From Lujinxingia vulgaris (GTDB lineage: Bacteria; Myxococcota_A; Bradymonadia; Bradymonadales; Bradymonadaceae), in NCBI RefSeq assembly GCF_007997015.1, contig NZ_VOSM01000014.1:1-64000 (forward strand): a DNA stretch of 64,000 nucleotides. The letters run 5' to 3'. The translations under genes and the position numbers were made by a program. Below, one piece after another: positions 23,337 to 31,714 of this stretch (position 1 is its first letter; every line of letters starts with the position of its first letter). The notes under the pieces are model-generated. The model saw nothing but the letters and a program-made list of their open reading frames with translations. It searched no databases and had not been told where the DNA came from.

Positions 23337-26186
23337 CTATTGTATAGTCCATTGAACGGTGAACAGCCGTTGTATTGCGTGAGTGGTGCGAAGTTGCCGC
23401 TCGATTCCGTCAATGATTTCTGCCCGTTGTTCGTCAATCTTGTCTTGTTCTTCGTAGAGGTCTCGACGCTTGCGATTCCGGCGTTGCTCAAGGGCTTTGA
23501 TTTCCCGTTGCGCGGCGAGTTTATCTGCCAGAGCGAGAGCGACGGCTGATTCTTTGCGTTTGGCTCGAATCTCTGAGTCCAGTTCTTTCAACTCTCGTTC
23601 CAGGCCCAGCTTGAGGTCATCCGACCAACGGTCGAGCTTCTGCACTTCGGCGTCAAAGTAGCGCCCATTGCGGGTTTCCACCTCCCGGAGATGCCCGTTG
23701 ATCTGAGTGGTGACTGCAGGAGTGAGCTCCGGAGGGGAAGCGTCGACGTCCTTAGCCATTGCATCAAGGCGCATTAGCCGGCGGCACCACTCGCCGTCGA
23801 GCACCTCACCGTCAGTGGTGATTGCGGCCAAAACGATGAACTGCTCATCGGTTACGGAATTCACGGTTAGCAGGCTGCATGCTAGCCACCCGCTACGACC
23901 CACATAGGGTTCCAACACTGCAATGGATGAGCCATAGGCGGCGTAGTTGAAGGTCAGGTGTTGGACCGTGAGTGGCCGTTGTCTTGCGTCGTCGATGATA
24001 TTTCGGGCAAGGGGGTGGTCGACGCGGTAGAAAACGAGTCCTTCTGCCTCCGCGACCCTCCAATCGAGGCTGTACCATCCATGCCGGGCCGCAGCGCCAT
24101 GGTATTTGAACCGGGGATGGTCGGTAGCGAAGGTGGCGTCGTTGCCGAGCTCGTGGCGGGTGAGGTTCAGCAGCATTCGGCCCCGTTCGTCCAGCGATGC
24201 TTGCGCCAGGTCACGGTGAACGCGGAGTCGGGCTTGCACGTCCTCGTCGAAGTGTTCGAGAAGGCGTTCTCGAGTCTCACTCATCTTTGTTGTGATCTGC
24301 TCGTCGAGTTCGGCCCGAAGTTCGTCGAAAGCAGCAGCAATATCCTCGGCGGTGCGGCATCGCTGATAGATGTCAGTGATCCGCCGCTCAATATCCACGC
24401 CGGACTCGACTGCACCGAGCACATCATCAGAGGCGCCGAAGACGCCTTCGAACAGTCGGAACTTCTCGGAGAGGAGATCGAGGACGCGGCGGTCCGCGGC
24501 GTTGCGTTCATTGACGAAGTTCACCACCACAACATCATGCGTCTGGCCGTAACGGTGACAGCGCCCGATTCGCTGCTCGACACGCTGAGGATTCCAGGGC
24601 AGGTCGTAGTTGAATACGAGGGAGCAAAACTGGAGGTTTACACCTTCGGCAGCCGCTTCAGTTGCCAGGAGTATGGCCGCGTTGTTTTTGAATTCCTCGG
24701 TGATCGCGGCTCGCACATCAACAGCTCGGGCACCGGTGGGTACGCCATCATCTACATGGCGATCAAGCCACTCAGCGTAAACGGCTTTGGCAGCCTCGTC
24801 GTTGTTGCTGCCATTAATCATCACGACGCGCTTCTCATAACCGTTCGATGTCAGAAGTCGGTAAAGGTAGTCTTGCGTGCGCCGCGATTCGGTGAAGACC
24901 ACGGCCTTCTTCGGAGCGCCTACGGCGTCTGCCTGCTCGAAGGCCTGTGATAATGCTCGCAGCAGTGCGTCGCCTTTGGCGTTGGACTGGATGTTTGTGG
25001 CGAGCTGCGAGCACGCTTCGATGATGGCGATCTCCTGGGCCAACAGCTCAGGGTCGATATCGCCGTTTTCGAAGTCTGGGGATTCGTCATGTTCCCAGTC
25101 GTCTTGAACTTCCTCAACGGTCTCGAAGTCCTCTTCGACATCGTCATGAAGGTCGATGGCAGCGCCCCTGCGCACATCCTCCTGAAGTTCGCGCAAACGG
25201 TACAGCAAGCGCTCGAGCGTCGCCCCGATAGCGAACGAGGACGAGGCGAGGAGCTTGCGGAGCACCATGGTCATCAGGGTGCGTTGGGCAGAGGGCAGAC
25301 CGTAAAGAGTGTCCCTGCGGAGATATTCGGAGACATCGTCGTACAGCCGCTGCTCTGCGTCGCTGGCGTAGAATTCGTGGGTAACCGGGATACGTTCCGT
25401 GAAGCGGACGTACTCCAACACCTGCTCCCGCAACGTGCGCTGGCAAACCTCGCTGATGCGTTGCTTTAAGAGCCGATTGCGCAATTCCTCGTCGGGCTCG
25501 CGAACAAATTGTTCTCGGAACGAGGCGGGGTCGCCGAATAAATGCGGGTCAATAACGCTGGCGAGCCCGTACAACTCCATCAGCGAGTTCTGGAGCGGGG
25601 TTGCCGTCAGCAGCAGCTTTGTTGCGTGGGCAAGTCCTGCAGAAAGTGCTTTCGCCGTCTTGTTACCCTTCTTGTAGACGTTCCGAAGGCGGTGAGCCTC
25701 GTCGATGACCGCGAGGTCCCACGGGACATGGGACACCGCCTCGCGGTGTTTTGCGGCAAAATAATAGGAGCAGATGACTACCTGATCGCCGAGATCGAAG
25801 GGGTTGGGCTTGCCATCGGCCTGGAGCCGCATCCATGCCTTCCGCTCCAGCACTACCGACGGGATGAAGAACTTCTCCCATAACTCCTGCTGCCATTGCT
25901 TTCGCAGCGAGGCCGGCACAACGACCAGTATGTGCCTGCGTCGTTCAGCCCATCGTTGCGAAATGACGAGCCCGGCCTCGATTGTCTTCCCGAGGCCGAC
26001 CTCATCGGCGAGGATCACGCCTTTAGATAGCGGAGACTTGAGAGCGAAGAGGGCAGCATCCACCTGGTGCGGGTTGAGGTCCACACGGGCATTAGAAATA
26101 GCACGCGACAAGCCGTCCACAGAGTCCGGCGATCCCTGAACGGTCAGCGTATATGCCCAATATTGTGCGTGAAAATCCGTCGTCAT
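23337..26186 (-). CDS. SNF2-family helicase of the restriction cassette
   Basis: This encodes 949 residues from the chosen start. The SNF2 core has ADEVGLGKTIEAGLV (Walker A), VIDEAHRLRN (DEAH), LLTATPLQNS and the C-terminal helicase motif RVEQRIGRCHRYGQTHDV. A charged coiled coil near the C-terminus (RELKELDSEIRAKRKE onward) suggests oligomerisation or partner binding. Such helicases accompany type III-like Mod/Res pairs in many islands. The ATG at 26186 (MTTDFHAQYW) was chosen from the typical N-terminus of the family. The frame stays open upstream to 26435, but those residues look non-coding. No good Shine-Dalgarno site is seen. Translocation along DNA to support restriction is the likely role. 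Confidence 0.88.
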   Translation of the reverse strand: MTTDFHAQYWAYTLTVQGSPDSVDGLSRAISNARVDLNPHQVDAALFALKSPLSKGVILADEVGLGKTIEAGLVISQRWAERRRHILVVVPASLRKQWQQELWEKFFIPSVVLERKAWMRLQADGKPNPFDLGDQVVICSYYFAAKHREAVSHVPWDLAVIDEAHRLRNVYKKGNKTAKALSAGLAHATKLLLTATPLQNSLMELYGLASVIDPHLFGDPASFREQFVREPDEELRNRLLKQRISEVCQRTLREQVLEYVRFTERIPVTHEFYASDAEQRLYDDVSEYLRRDTLYGLPSAQRTLMTMVLRKLLASSSFAIGATLERLLYRLRELQEDVRRGAAIDLHDDVEEDFETVEEVQDDWEHDESPDFENGDIDPELLAQEIAIIEACSQLATNIQSNAKGDALLRALSQAFEQADAVGAPKKAVVFTESRRTQDYLYRLLTSNGYEKRVVMINGSNNDEAAKAVYAEWLDRHVDDGVPTGARAVDVRAAITEEFKNNAAILLATEAAAEGVNLQFCSLVFNYDLPWNPQRVEQRIGRCHRYGQTHDVVVVNFVNERNAADRRVLDLLSEKFRLFEGVFGASDDVLGAVESGVDIERRITDIYQRCRTAEDIAAAFDELRAELDEQITTKMSETRERLLEHFDEDVQARLRVHRDLAQASLDERGRMLLNLTRHELGNDATFATDHPRFKYHGAAARHGWYSLDWRVAEAEGLVFYRVDHPLARNIIDDARQRPLTVQHLTFNYAAYGSSIAVLEPYVGRSGWLACSLLTVNSVTDEQFIVLAAITTDGEVLDGEWCRRLMRLDAMAKDVDASPPELTPAVTTQINGHLREVETRNGRYFDAEVQKLDRWSDDLKLGLERELKELDSEIRAKRKESAVALALADKLAAQREIKALEQRRNRKRRDLYEEQDKIDEQRAEIIDGIERQLRTTHAIQRLFTVQWTIQ

Positions 26187-26701
26187 CGAACTGGCTCGCA
26201 TATGCCGCCCACGTCGATCCAAATGCCAACCTGCGACATTTTGAACTTCCCAAGACGACCAATGTGGGGAGCGGGGCATGCCTTTTGACTCGGTCCTGCA
26301 ACAGGCCGAGTCATTTGCAATCCCAGAATGTTTCGCTACGTCACCGACCGACGAACAAGCCTTTTCTTTCGGCGTCGCTAGGTCTCCAGCGCCATGAGCC
26401 AGCTTGACTTGTTTAACCGCCGTGCAAGCTATCATGACTGAATAAATCGCTCAAGATTAAGTAAGGTTTCTTTGGTCCTGGATAAATTGAGGCTGGGTGG
26501 GTTGTTTGTGTTTTTATGTGTTGATTGTGCGACGTTCTGTTTTTGCGTATTGTTTTGATGGGATATGTATTGGGTTGGTGGGTCTTGTTGTGTGTTTTGT
26601 CTTGAGCGATGTTGACATCGCTTGAGTATTGGCAAGGTAACCAATTAAACCAAAAAAGCTTCCTGGACGTAAGTGGTTTGGTCTTGCAATTGTATGTGAT
26701 T
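26187..26701. other. 515-bp partly AT-rich leader of the helicase-Mod-Res operon
   Basis: No convincing gene lies here. About 26,440-26,700 is strikingly T/G-rich on the plus strand, with TTTGTGTTTTT-like runs, unlike the flanking DNA. It should contain the promoter of the minus-strand operon and is a likely target for the XRE-ImmA regulator encoded just upstream. I found no clear operator palindrome. Confidence 0.4.
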
Positions 26702-27757
26702 TTATTTGACAATGCGAAGGCCTAAACTTTGTGGAAAGTATTGATCTTGGAATTCTCTGCCAGATACCCCAAAAAGGTGCCCAATGTCACCAATGCTATA
26801 GTTCAAATTGTTTAAATGAATGTTTATTATCTCGTGAAAGAGTCCAGGTTGAGGGGCCGGTACGTGACCTGGTTCATCTTTTCTCCATCCGCGTTGACTG
26901 ATCATTACTTGCAGAGAACGGTAGCGATTGCTCGAAATGCATCCAAGCGCATTTGCTTTATAAACGAGAGCGCCAATTGACGAACCCCAAATCTGTTTTA
27001 GTTGAAGCGCTCTATCTAAATCAAGCCCTCGAAGTAGTGGTCGTAGATTCGCCGCTGGTAGTAAGAACTCTGAAGCAAAATCATCTGCTTCTTCTTCGCA
27101 GTTTTCGCTCTGTCCGCGATGCATAATGAGGTGTCCGAACTCATGCGCGAGTGTGAATCGAATTCGGTCACCCGGCATTTCAGGATTGAAAAAGATAAGG
27201 TCCCAAGGGCTTCCTGTAACTGCGGGGGATGCCATCGCGTCAAACGTGGAAGGTGCCCCATAAATAGGTATAATTATGGTGCCAGTACTTTCGATGACAT
27301 CTACCAAAGAGCGAATCGGCCCTTCAGGAATCATCAAAAGTCTGCGCACGTCACGCGCGACGTCGCTAGCCGGATTTATTGTATTTAAATTGCAGGGAAT
27401 GCGAGGCGTTGGGAAGCTGGGTTCGATGCTGACTGATTCACAGAGTGCTGCTATACCCTGCCGGGCTAACACGACAACTGCTTCGATCCAGCGTTGTTCG
27501 CGTACGAGGATCGATGCTCGCTTCCGATAAAAATGTTCAGGAAGTGAAGAGCGTGTCCCGGTAGCTCGGAGAAAACCAGGTGCCAGATTAAGTGCTGATT
27601 CGATTGCATCAGCAATATCATCATCACCTGATTCAAGCCCGTTTTCAATTTTGGAGATTTTTGCCTGAGAAACGCCCGAGCTAGCTGACAACTCAGCTTG
27701 CGTGGTTGTTCGTAGCCAGCGTGCAAGGCGTAATTTGTCACTATGTAGCCGAGTCAT
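26702..27757 (-). CDS. XRE-ImmA/IrrE fusion: regulator with metallopeptidase domain
   Basis: This encodes 351 residues. The N-terminus (about 5-60) is an XRE helix-turn-helix with TTQAELSASSGVSQAKISKI. The central part is an ImmA/IrrE zinc peptidase with LAHEFGHLIMHR (HExxH) and a downstream acidic segment NCEEEADDFASEFLLP that supplies the third ligand. ImmA cleaves the phage repressor ImmR, and IrrE-type proteins cleave repressors after DNA damage. Having both domains in one chain suggests a self-controlled or operon-specific switch. The ATG at 27757 was chosen, with AAAGG upstream; GTG codons at 27760 and 27763 also exist. It overlaps the end of the preceding gene by 17 bases. Confidence 0.88.
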   Translation of the reverse strand: MTRLHSDKLRLARWLRTTTQAELSASSGVSQAKISKIENGLESGDDDIADAIESALNLAPGFLRATGTRSSLPEHFYRKRASILVREQRWIEAVVVLARQGIAALCESVSIEPSFPTPRIPCNLNTINPASDVARDVRRLLMIPEGPIRSLVDVIESTGTIIIPIYGAPSTFDAMASPAVTGSPWDLIFFNPEMPGDRIRFTLAHEFGHLIMHRGQSENCEEEADDFASEFLLPAANLRPLLRGLDLDRALQLKQIWGSSIGALVYKANALGCISSNRYRSLQVMISQRGWRKDEPGHVPAPQPGLFHEIINIHLNNLNYSIGDIGHLFGVSGREFQDQYFPQSLGLRIVK

Positions 27758-28361
27758 CACCACCTTTCGTTGCTTTCAAATCGTCCTTCACGCGGACAGT
27801 TGTACGGCGGGAAGTTTCGGGGGAAATATTCAGAGGAACCTGTGTGGGGAGCTCAATCTCGTACAGCTCGGACAAGCTCATGACCCATGCGGGCTTGCCG
27901 TCCTCATATGCCGAAATGAGGAAATCTTCAATCGCCCCCGTATCGTCATCTGCCAAATAACCGACCGAGAATATCGGTAACTCCTTGCCCTCCTCGGCTC
28001 GCGACTGAAAGATCTGTAACTGTCCGGATTGTTTGAGATGGGATGCACGTTCCGTGGCATAACCGCCTACGGAGCCGTTTTTCTCGATTTTCCGGAAACG
28101 CAAGACGAAGGCGTCACCGCCCCACATGCAGGTTCTAGGATCTGGGATACGGTAGAAAGTCTGATCCAGAGTTACAGCCGCTTGGTGGCTCATCGCATCA
28201 TGGCGTAGATTCGCCCGACTGGTTTTGGAAATTAGGAAATCAAAGACGGGCTCCTTGTAATCGGCCGCCTCGACAATAGCCATCAGGCTCTCCCGATATG
28301 GTTTCAGGAGTTCCTTGGCCTCTTCTCGATCAATCGCTTTCAAATTCGGTCCTTTATCCAT
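27741..28361 (-). CDS. Unknown protein coupled to the XRE-ImmA gene
   Basis: This encodes 206 residues from ATG 28361, or 214 from a TTG at 28385; neither has a strong Shine-Dalgarno site. I do not recognise the family. The sequence is mixed alpha/beta without signal peptide or membrane segment. It has a mid-region CMWGGDAFVLRFRKIEKNGS and a C-terminal ELPTQVPLNISPE. The end overlaps the XRE-ImmA gene, so the two are translated together. Being the first gene of the minus-strand run, it may be the protein that the peptidase senses or cleaves. That is inference from position only. Confidence 0.6.
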   Translation of the reverse strand: MDKGPNLKAIDREEAKELLKPYRESLMAIVEAADYKEPVFDFLISKTSRANLRHDAMSHQAAVTLDQTFYRIPDPRTCMWGGDAFVLRFRKIEKNGSVGGYATERASHLKQSGQLQIFQSRAEEGKELPIFSVGYLADDDTGAIEDFLISAYEDGKPAWVMSLSELYEIELPTQVPLNISPETSRRTTVRVKDDLKATKGGDDSAT

Positions 28362-28925
28362 GGTCCATACGTAATCTCTGGCCAATCACTTAATTTCCCT
28401 GGCCAGAATATTCTATCCGGAAAAATTAATCGCGCAAGTGGTTACGTCCGGTGGCACGCTTTTTCTTCAAGGAGTCGGCTGTAAGGTTTCCGAAGAAGCC
28501 GGAGGAAGTGCGCTTGGAAGTTGCAATATGTCCCGTAAAATCATCGGCTTATGGCTCGTTTCACGACGACGGCGCTTGGCCAAGCCAAACCTGTCAGAGT
28601 CAGTTTGAATAGTGGCCAGGATGTCAGCCCACGGAAGTGAGCTGCACACGTTCCGCACAAGGCGCTCCACCTCGGGTCGCCGCCGGATATGTACCTGATG
28701 ACTCTTTTCCCCATCGCCTTACGCTCTCGCGCGCCTTCCCACCTCTCCCTTGCCACCCCCACCTCTCCCGTGGCACAACGTTCTCATTCACAAACACCAC
28801 GTCTCCCCCGGGGGGAGACACCGCTGCTGGTAATCCAGAACGCATCACCTCCTCGCCCGTAATGGTACGGGCGCTGGCGAGCGCTCTGGGGGATGGGCGG
28901 GCACTTCCGAAAAAGGAGTGTTCTG
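28362..28925. other. 564-bp divergent region with two perfect palindromes
   Basis: GTCTCCCCC and GGGGGAGAC form a nine-base inverted repeat around a single central base at 28801-28819. CGCCCGTA and TACGGGCG form an eight-base stem with loop ATGG at 28854-28873. Both lie 50-130 bp before the gene at 28926 and could be operator or leader structures. No supported gene is seen in the remainder. Confidence 0.45.
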
Positions 28926-29723
28926 ATGTCTGAGGCCAAGTTTGATGTGATGTTGAAGGCGTGGATGGAGCGTAGCGCGGACCGGCTCAAGACGGTGGCG
29001 CCGAAGACCGAGGATCCGCACGGTCGGCGCGCGCTGGAGTTGGCGGTGGAGCTTCTGGAGGGTCGTCTGGTGCCCTACAGCCAGGCCGTGCGTGAGGCGC
29101 TGGCGGAGGGCGAGGAGGCGGTGCGGGCGAGTGAGGACGTGGCGCGGGCGGAGGTGGAAGTGGAGGTGGCGTATGAGCGCCTCTACGCCACGGCGCAGGC
29201 CACGTATTATCTGGCGGTGGCGGATGCGTCGGCGGACGCGGAGCTTTTGAAGGAGCGCCTGGATCGGGGGATGCCGCTGCCGCCCTCGGGCTTTCGGGCG
29301 CTGGGAGTCGACCGGACGGGTTCGGTGATGGGCACCGCGCTGGGTTATGCCGAAGAGGCGTTGGGCGCGGATCACCCCGTCGTGGTCGAGGCGCAGGGCG
29401 CGCAGGAGGCGTTCTCCCAGGCGCTGAAAGTCGCCGATGCCGAGAATGCCGATGCGGTCAAGGCCATGCAGCAGCTCTTTGCCGCGCGCGCCCAGGCTCG
29501 CCGCGCCTACGTGGCGGCGCGTCAGTTCGTCGACGCGGCGCTCTCGCTTGATGCCGATGCGAGCATTCGCCAGCTCATGCCGGCCATCACCACCATGTAC
29601 GATTCTCGTACCGCGGCCGACCCGGTACTCGCCGACCCCACCTCGCCCGTGGCGGGTGATGTGGTGGTGAACGACGGGCCTTCGGCCGACCCGGCGCCTG
29701 TGGTGGAGCCCGTCGATGCGTGA
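28926..29723 (+). CDS. Unknown Ala/Glu-rich helical protein
   Basis: This encodes 265 residues, predicted almost wholly alpha-helical. Long Ala/Glu/Val tracts such as REALAEGEEAVRASEDVARA and AARAQARRAYVAARQFVDAA suggest coiled coil or helical bundle. A flexible Pro/Asp/Val tail closes the protein. There is no signal peptide or lipobox. AAGGAG lies seven bases before the ATG. Base composition returns to high GC here, unlike the restriction genes to the left, so this looks like resident genome rather than island DNA. A strong terminator follows, so it is probably a single-gene unit. Function is unknown. Confidence 0.7.
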   Translation: MSEAKFDVMLKAWMERSADRLKTVAPKTEDPHGRRALELAVELLEGRLVPYSQAVREALAEGEEAVRASEDVARAEVEVEVAYERLYATAQATYYLAVADASADAELLKERLDRGMPLPPSGFRALGVDRTGSVMGTALGYAEEALGADHPVVVEAQGAQEAFSQALKVADAENADAVKAMQQLFAARAQARRAYVAARQFVDAALSLDADASIRQLMPAITTMYDSRTAADPVLADPTSPVAGDVVVNDGPSADPAPVVEPVDA

Positions 29724-29762
29724 TGGGTGGGTGGTGAGAACCCGTAAGCAGGTGTGAGCGAG

Positions 29763-29794
29763 AAAACCCTCCGGTGAGTCTGGAGGGTTTTTTT
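29763..29794 (+). terminator. Rho-independent terminator
   Basis: Ten-base perfect stem AAAACCCTCC (29763-29772) with GGAGGGTTTT (29782-29791), a nine-base loop and a T-run to 29794. It lies 40 bp after the gene ending at 29723. Confidence 0.92.
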
Positions 29795-29810
29795 GTGGGT
29801 ATGTTGGGGA

Positions 29811-30152
29811 GGTAAGCGCGCTGAGTCGGGGCGTTTGGCGTCGAAGTGGAGGTAAGCCTGCTTAGCCGTGGGACTTGTGACCCGAGAATGGCTGGTAAGG
29901 GGGCTGAGTTGCGGCTCTGGGGACCCAGAAGCGGGGGTAAGGGCGCTGAGTTGGGGATCTGGGTGTCCAGGTCGGGGAGTTGAGGAGGCTGAGTTGGGGA
30001 TCTGGGTGTCGAAAGTTGGATCTAAGGAGGCTGAGTTGGGGATCTGGGTAGCGAGAGCCGGATCTAAGGGGGCTGAGTTGGGGGACTCGGGTGCTGAGTG
30101 GGGCAGGTAAGGGGGCTGAGTTGGGGAGCTAAATATCGAGAGTGGGAGGTAA
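29811..30152 (+). repeat. Repeat array B, copy 2 (9 units, 40-43 bp period)
   Basis: The anchor T of each unit is at 29813, 29853, 29896, 29938, 29980, 30023, 30065, 30108 and 30150. The steps are 40, then 42 or 43. The core TAAGGGGGCTGAG and block GGATCTGGGTGTC are the same as in the array at 8,281. The array starts right after the terminator and ends next to the Fic remnant. Confidence 0.9.
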
Positions 30153-30241
30153 GGGACGTGCTAGCTTCCCTTAACTTGGAGCGATACAGCTAATCCGCAT
30201 GCCTTATAGCGAGAAGCGGGGCATCGCGTGGTTGGACTTCA

Positions 30242-30685
30242 CTAGTCTCCAAGCTCCGTCCCAGCCCGCAAGCGATCAAGGTAGGCCTGGTACGCATCCA
30301 ACCCGATTGCGCGTTTTACCGGTGGTTTTCACAAGCATTCCGGCGGACTTCAACACTTCGATAACTCGCGCCGCAATAAAATAACTGGTGGAGAGTGCGT
30401 CGACGATCCAGGGGGCGGTGATAATCGGGTGACCCGGGAAATGCTCGAGGATCTGGACGGCCAGCAGGTTGACGCCTTCGTGGTGGATGACGCGCTGGCG
30501 ATCCGCTGTCACCATGTTGAAAAGTTCGCGGGAGTTGACGACGGCCTCATCAGCGATGGTCGCGATCCCGTCGAGAAAGGAGTCCAGCCAACCTTGTCAG
30601 TCGCCGTCGCTTCGCACGGCGTTGAGTCGACGGTAGTACTCCTGGCGGTGGCGTTTGAAGAAGAGGCTTAGATAGAGAAAGACAT
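30242..30685 (-). pseudogene. Fic-family protein, C-terminal remnant
   Basis: Read on the minus strand, the fragment opens with YLSLFFKRHRQEYYRRLNAV, continues as FLDGIATIADEAVVNSRELF and LEHFPGHPIITAPWIVDA, and ends as AYQAYLDRLRAG. This is the C-terminal half of a Fic protein, after the catalytic HPFxxGNGR motif, which is absent. Two lesions break it: a TGA where the family has Trp (GDW to GD-stop), and a one-base shift after KTTGKTRNR. In-frame stops lie just upstream of the fragment. It is therefore a decayed gene and not a short functional one. Confidence 0.8.
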
Positions 30686-30924
30686 ACTATTATGTTCGAA
30701 CAACTCTGCGGTGAGAGGAACGGGTGGCTAATATGTTTGGCAATATAAGAATAGGGATGTCCATTTCGAGCCGACCAACTTCCACGTCATGTAAATCGCT
30801 GTTGAATGCTTGACCAAGGCCTATGCGGTACGCTGGTAATTCAAACAAGTCCACTCGCCAAGCCTGCGGGGTATTGTCGCTTTGGTTAGTTGGTTTTCAA
30901 GCATTTGCATAAGCTGGTATTTTG

Positions 30925-31581
30925 TTATGTGTTCTGTTTTTTCTGATTGGACTTGCAGCGGTTTAATGCTTTCTGCGCGTCATTGAGAAGTGACGGGAAG
31001 ACATAAAGATACTCACATAGTGAATGAATCAAAGAGTCCAGTACTGGTACCTCTTGTTCGGAAATCTCTCCCTTAGTCGCATGGGCGCCATAGTTGCGAA
31101 GGATTCTTACGTTATGAGCAATGTCTGCAAGTGTCTTGGGAATTAAATCTCGATTCACAAGATCGTTTATTTTTTCATAAAGGTCTTTTCCAGATGCTGA
31201 TTGGTCTACACATATCAATTCCAATGTTCGGCCAAGGAGGGTGGCATAAGCATTGTAATCGATATTGCGCACTTTATTAGCAGCCAGAAGACTATTCTTG
31301 ATGTGCTCTGGGACGCCTTCAGGTACTGATTTTTCACTTGGGAAGAGTACTTTTGGTACAGCCTCTTCTGGTTCCATGTGTTCATGCCAGTGATACATGT
31401 AGAAAAATCTCTCTCCGCACGAAATGCATTCAGCAAATTCATAGCATTCTCCAATTTGCCATTCATGTCCTGCCATTCCGGGAGCGTGAGTGGTAGCAAT
31501 ATCCCAATAAGTAGAGAGGATGAGCGAAGGGCTATTGTTATTACAGTGTGGGCATCGCATTGGTACTGAAAGGTTGGTCAT
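30925..31581 (-). CDS. DUF4145 domain protein
   Basis: This encodes 218 residues. The N-terminal zinc-ribbon cysteines are CPHC (about 9-12) and CISC (about 52-55). The remainder matches DUF4145, with LLAANKVRNIDYNAYATLLG, RTLELIC and VRILRNYGAHA. DUF4145 is frequently found alone or fused to restriction nucleases in defence islands, and a role in nucleic-acid-related defence is suspected but not established. The DNA here is noticeably more AT-rich than its neighbours, consistent with transfer. The ATG at 31581 is the natural start. There is no obvious operon partner: the gene is isolated by about 240 bp downstream and 130 bp upstream. Confidence 0.8.
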   Translation of the reverse strand: MTNLSVPMRCPHCNNNSPSLILSTYWDIATTHAPGMAGHEWQIGECYEFAECISCGERFFYMYHWHEHMEPEEAVPKVLFPSEKSVPEGVPEHIKNSLLAANKVRNIDYNAYATLLGRTLELICVDQSASGKDLYEKINDLVNRDLIPKTLADIAHNVRILRNYGAHATKGEISEQEVPVLDSLIHSLCEYLYVFPSLLNDAQKALNRCKSNQKKQNT

Positions 31582-31714
31582 TACTTTGGTCCTTTGGTTA
31601 TATGTTGATATGAGTTTTTTAAGGTCGTGTAGATGTGTATGGATGACGTTTATGGGTGATTCGTTTTTTGACGTTCGAATAGATGATAGCTTGGGTGGTT
31701 GAGATTTGCAACTC

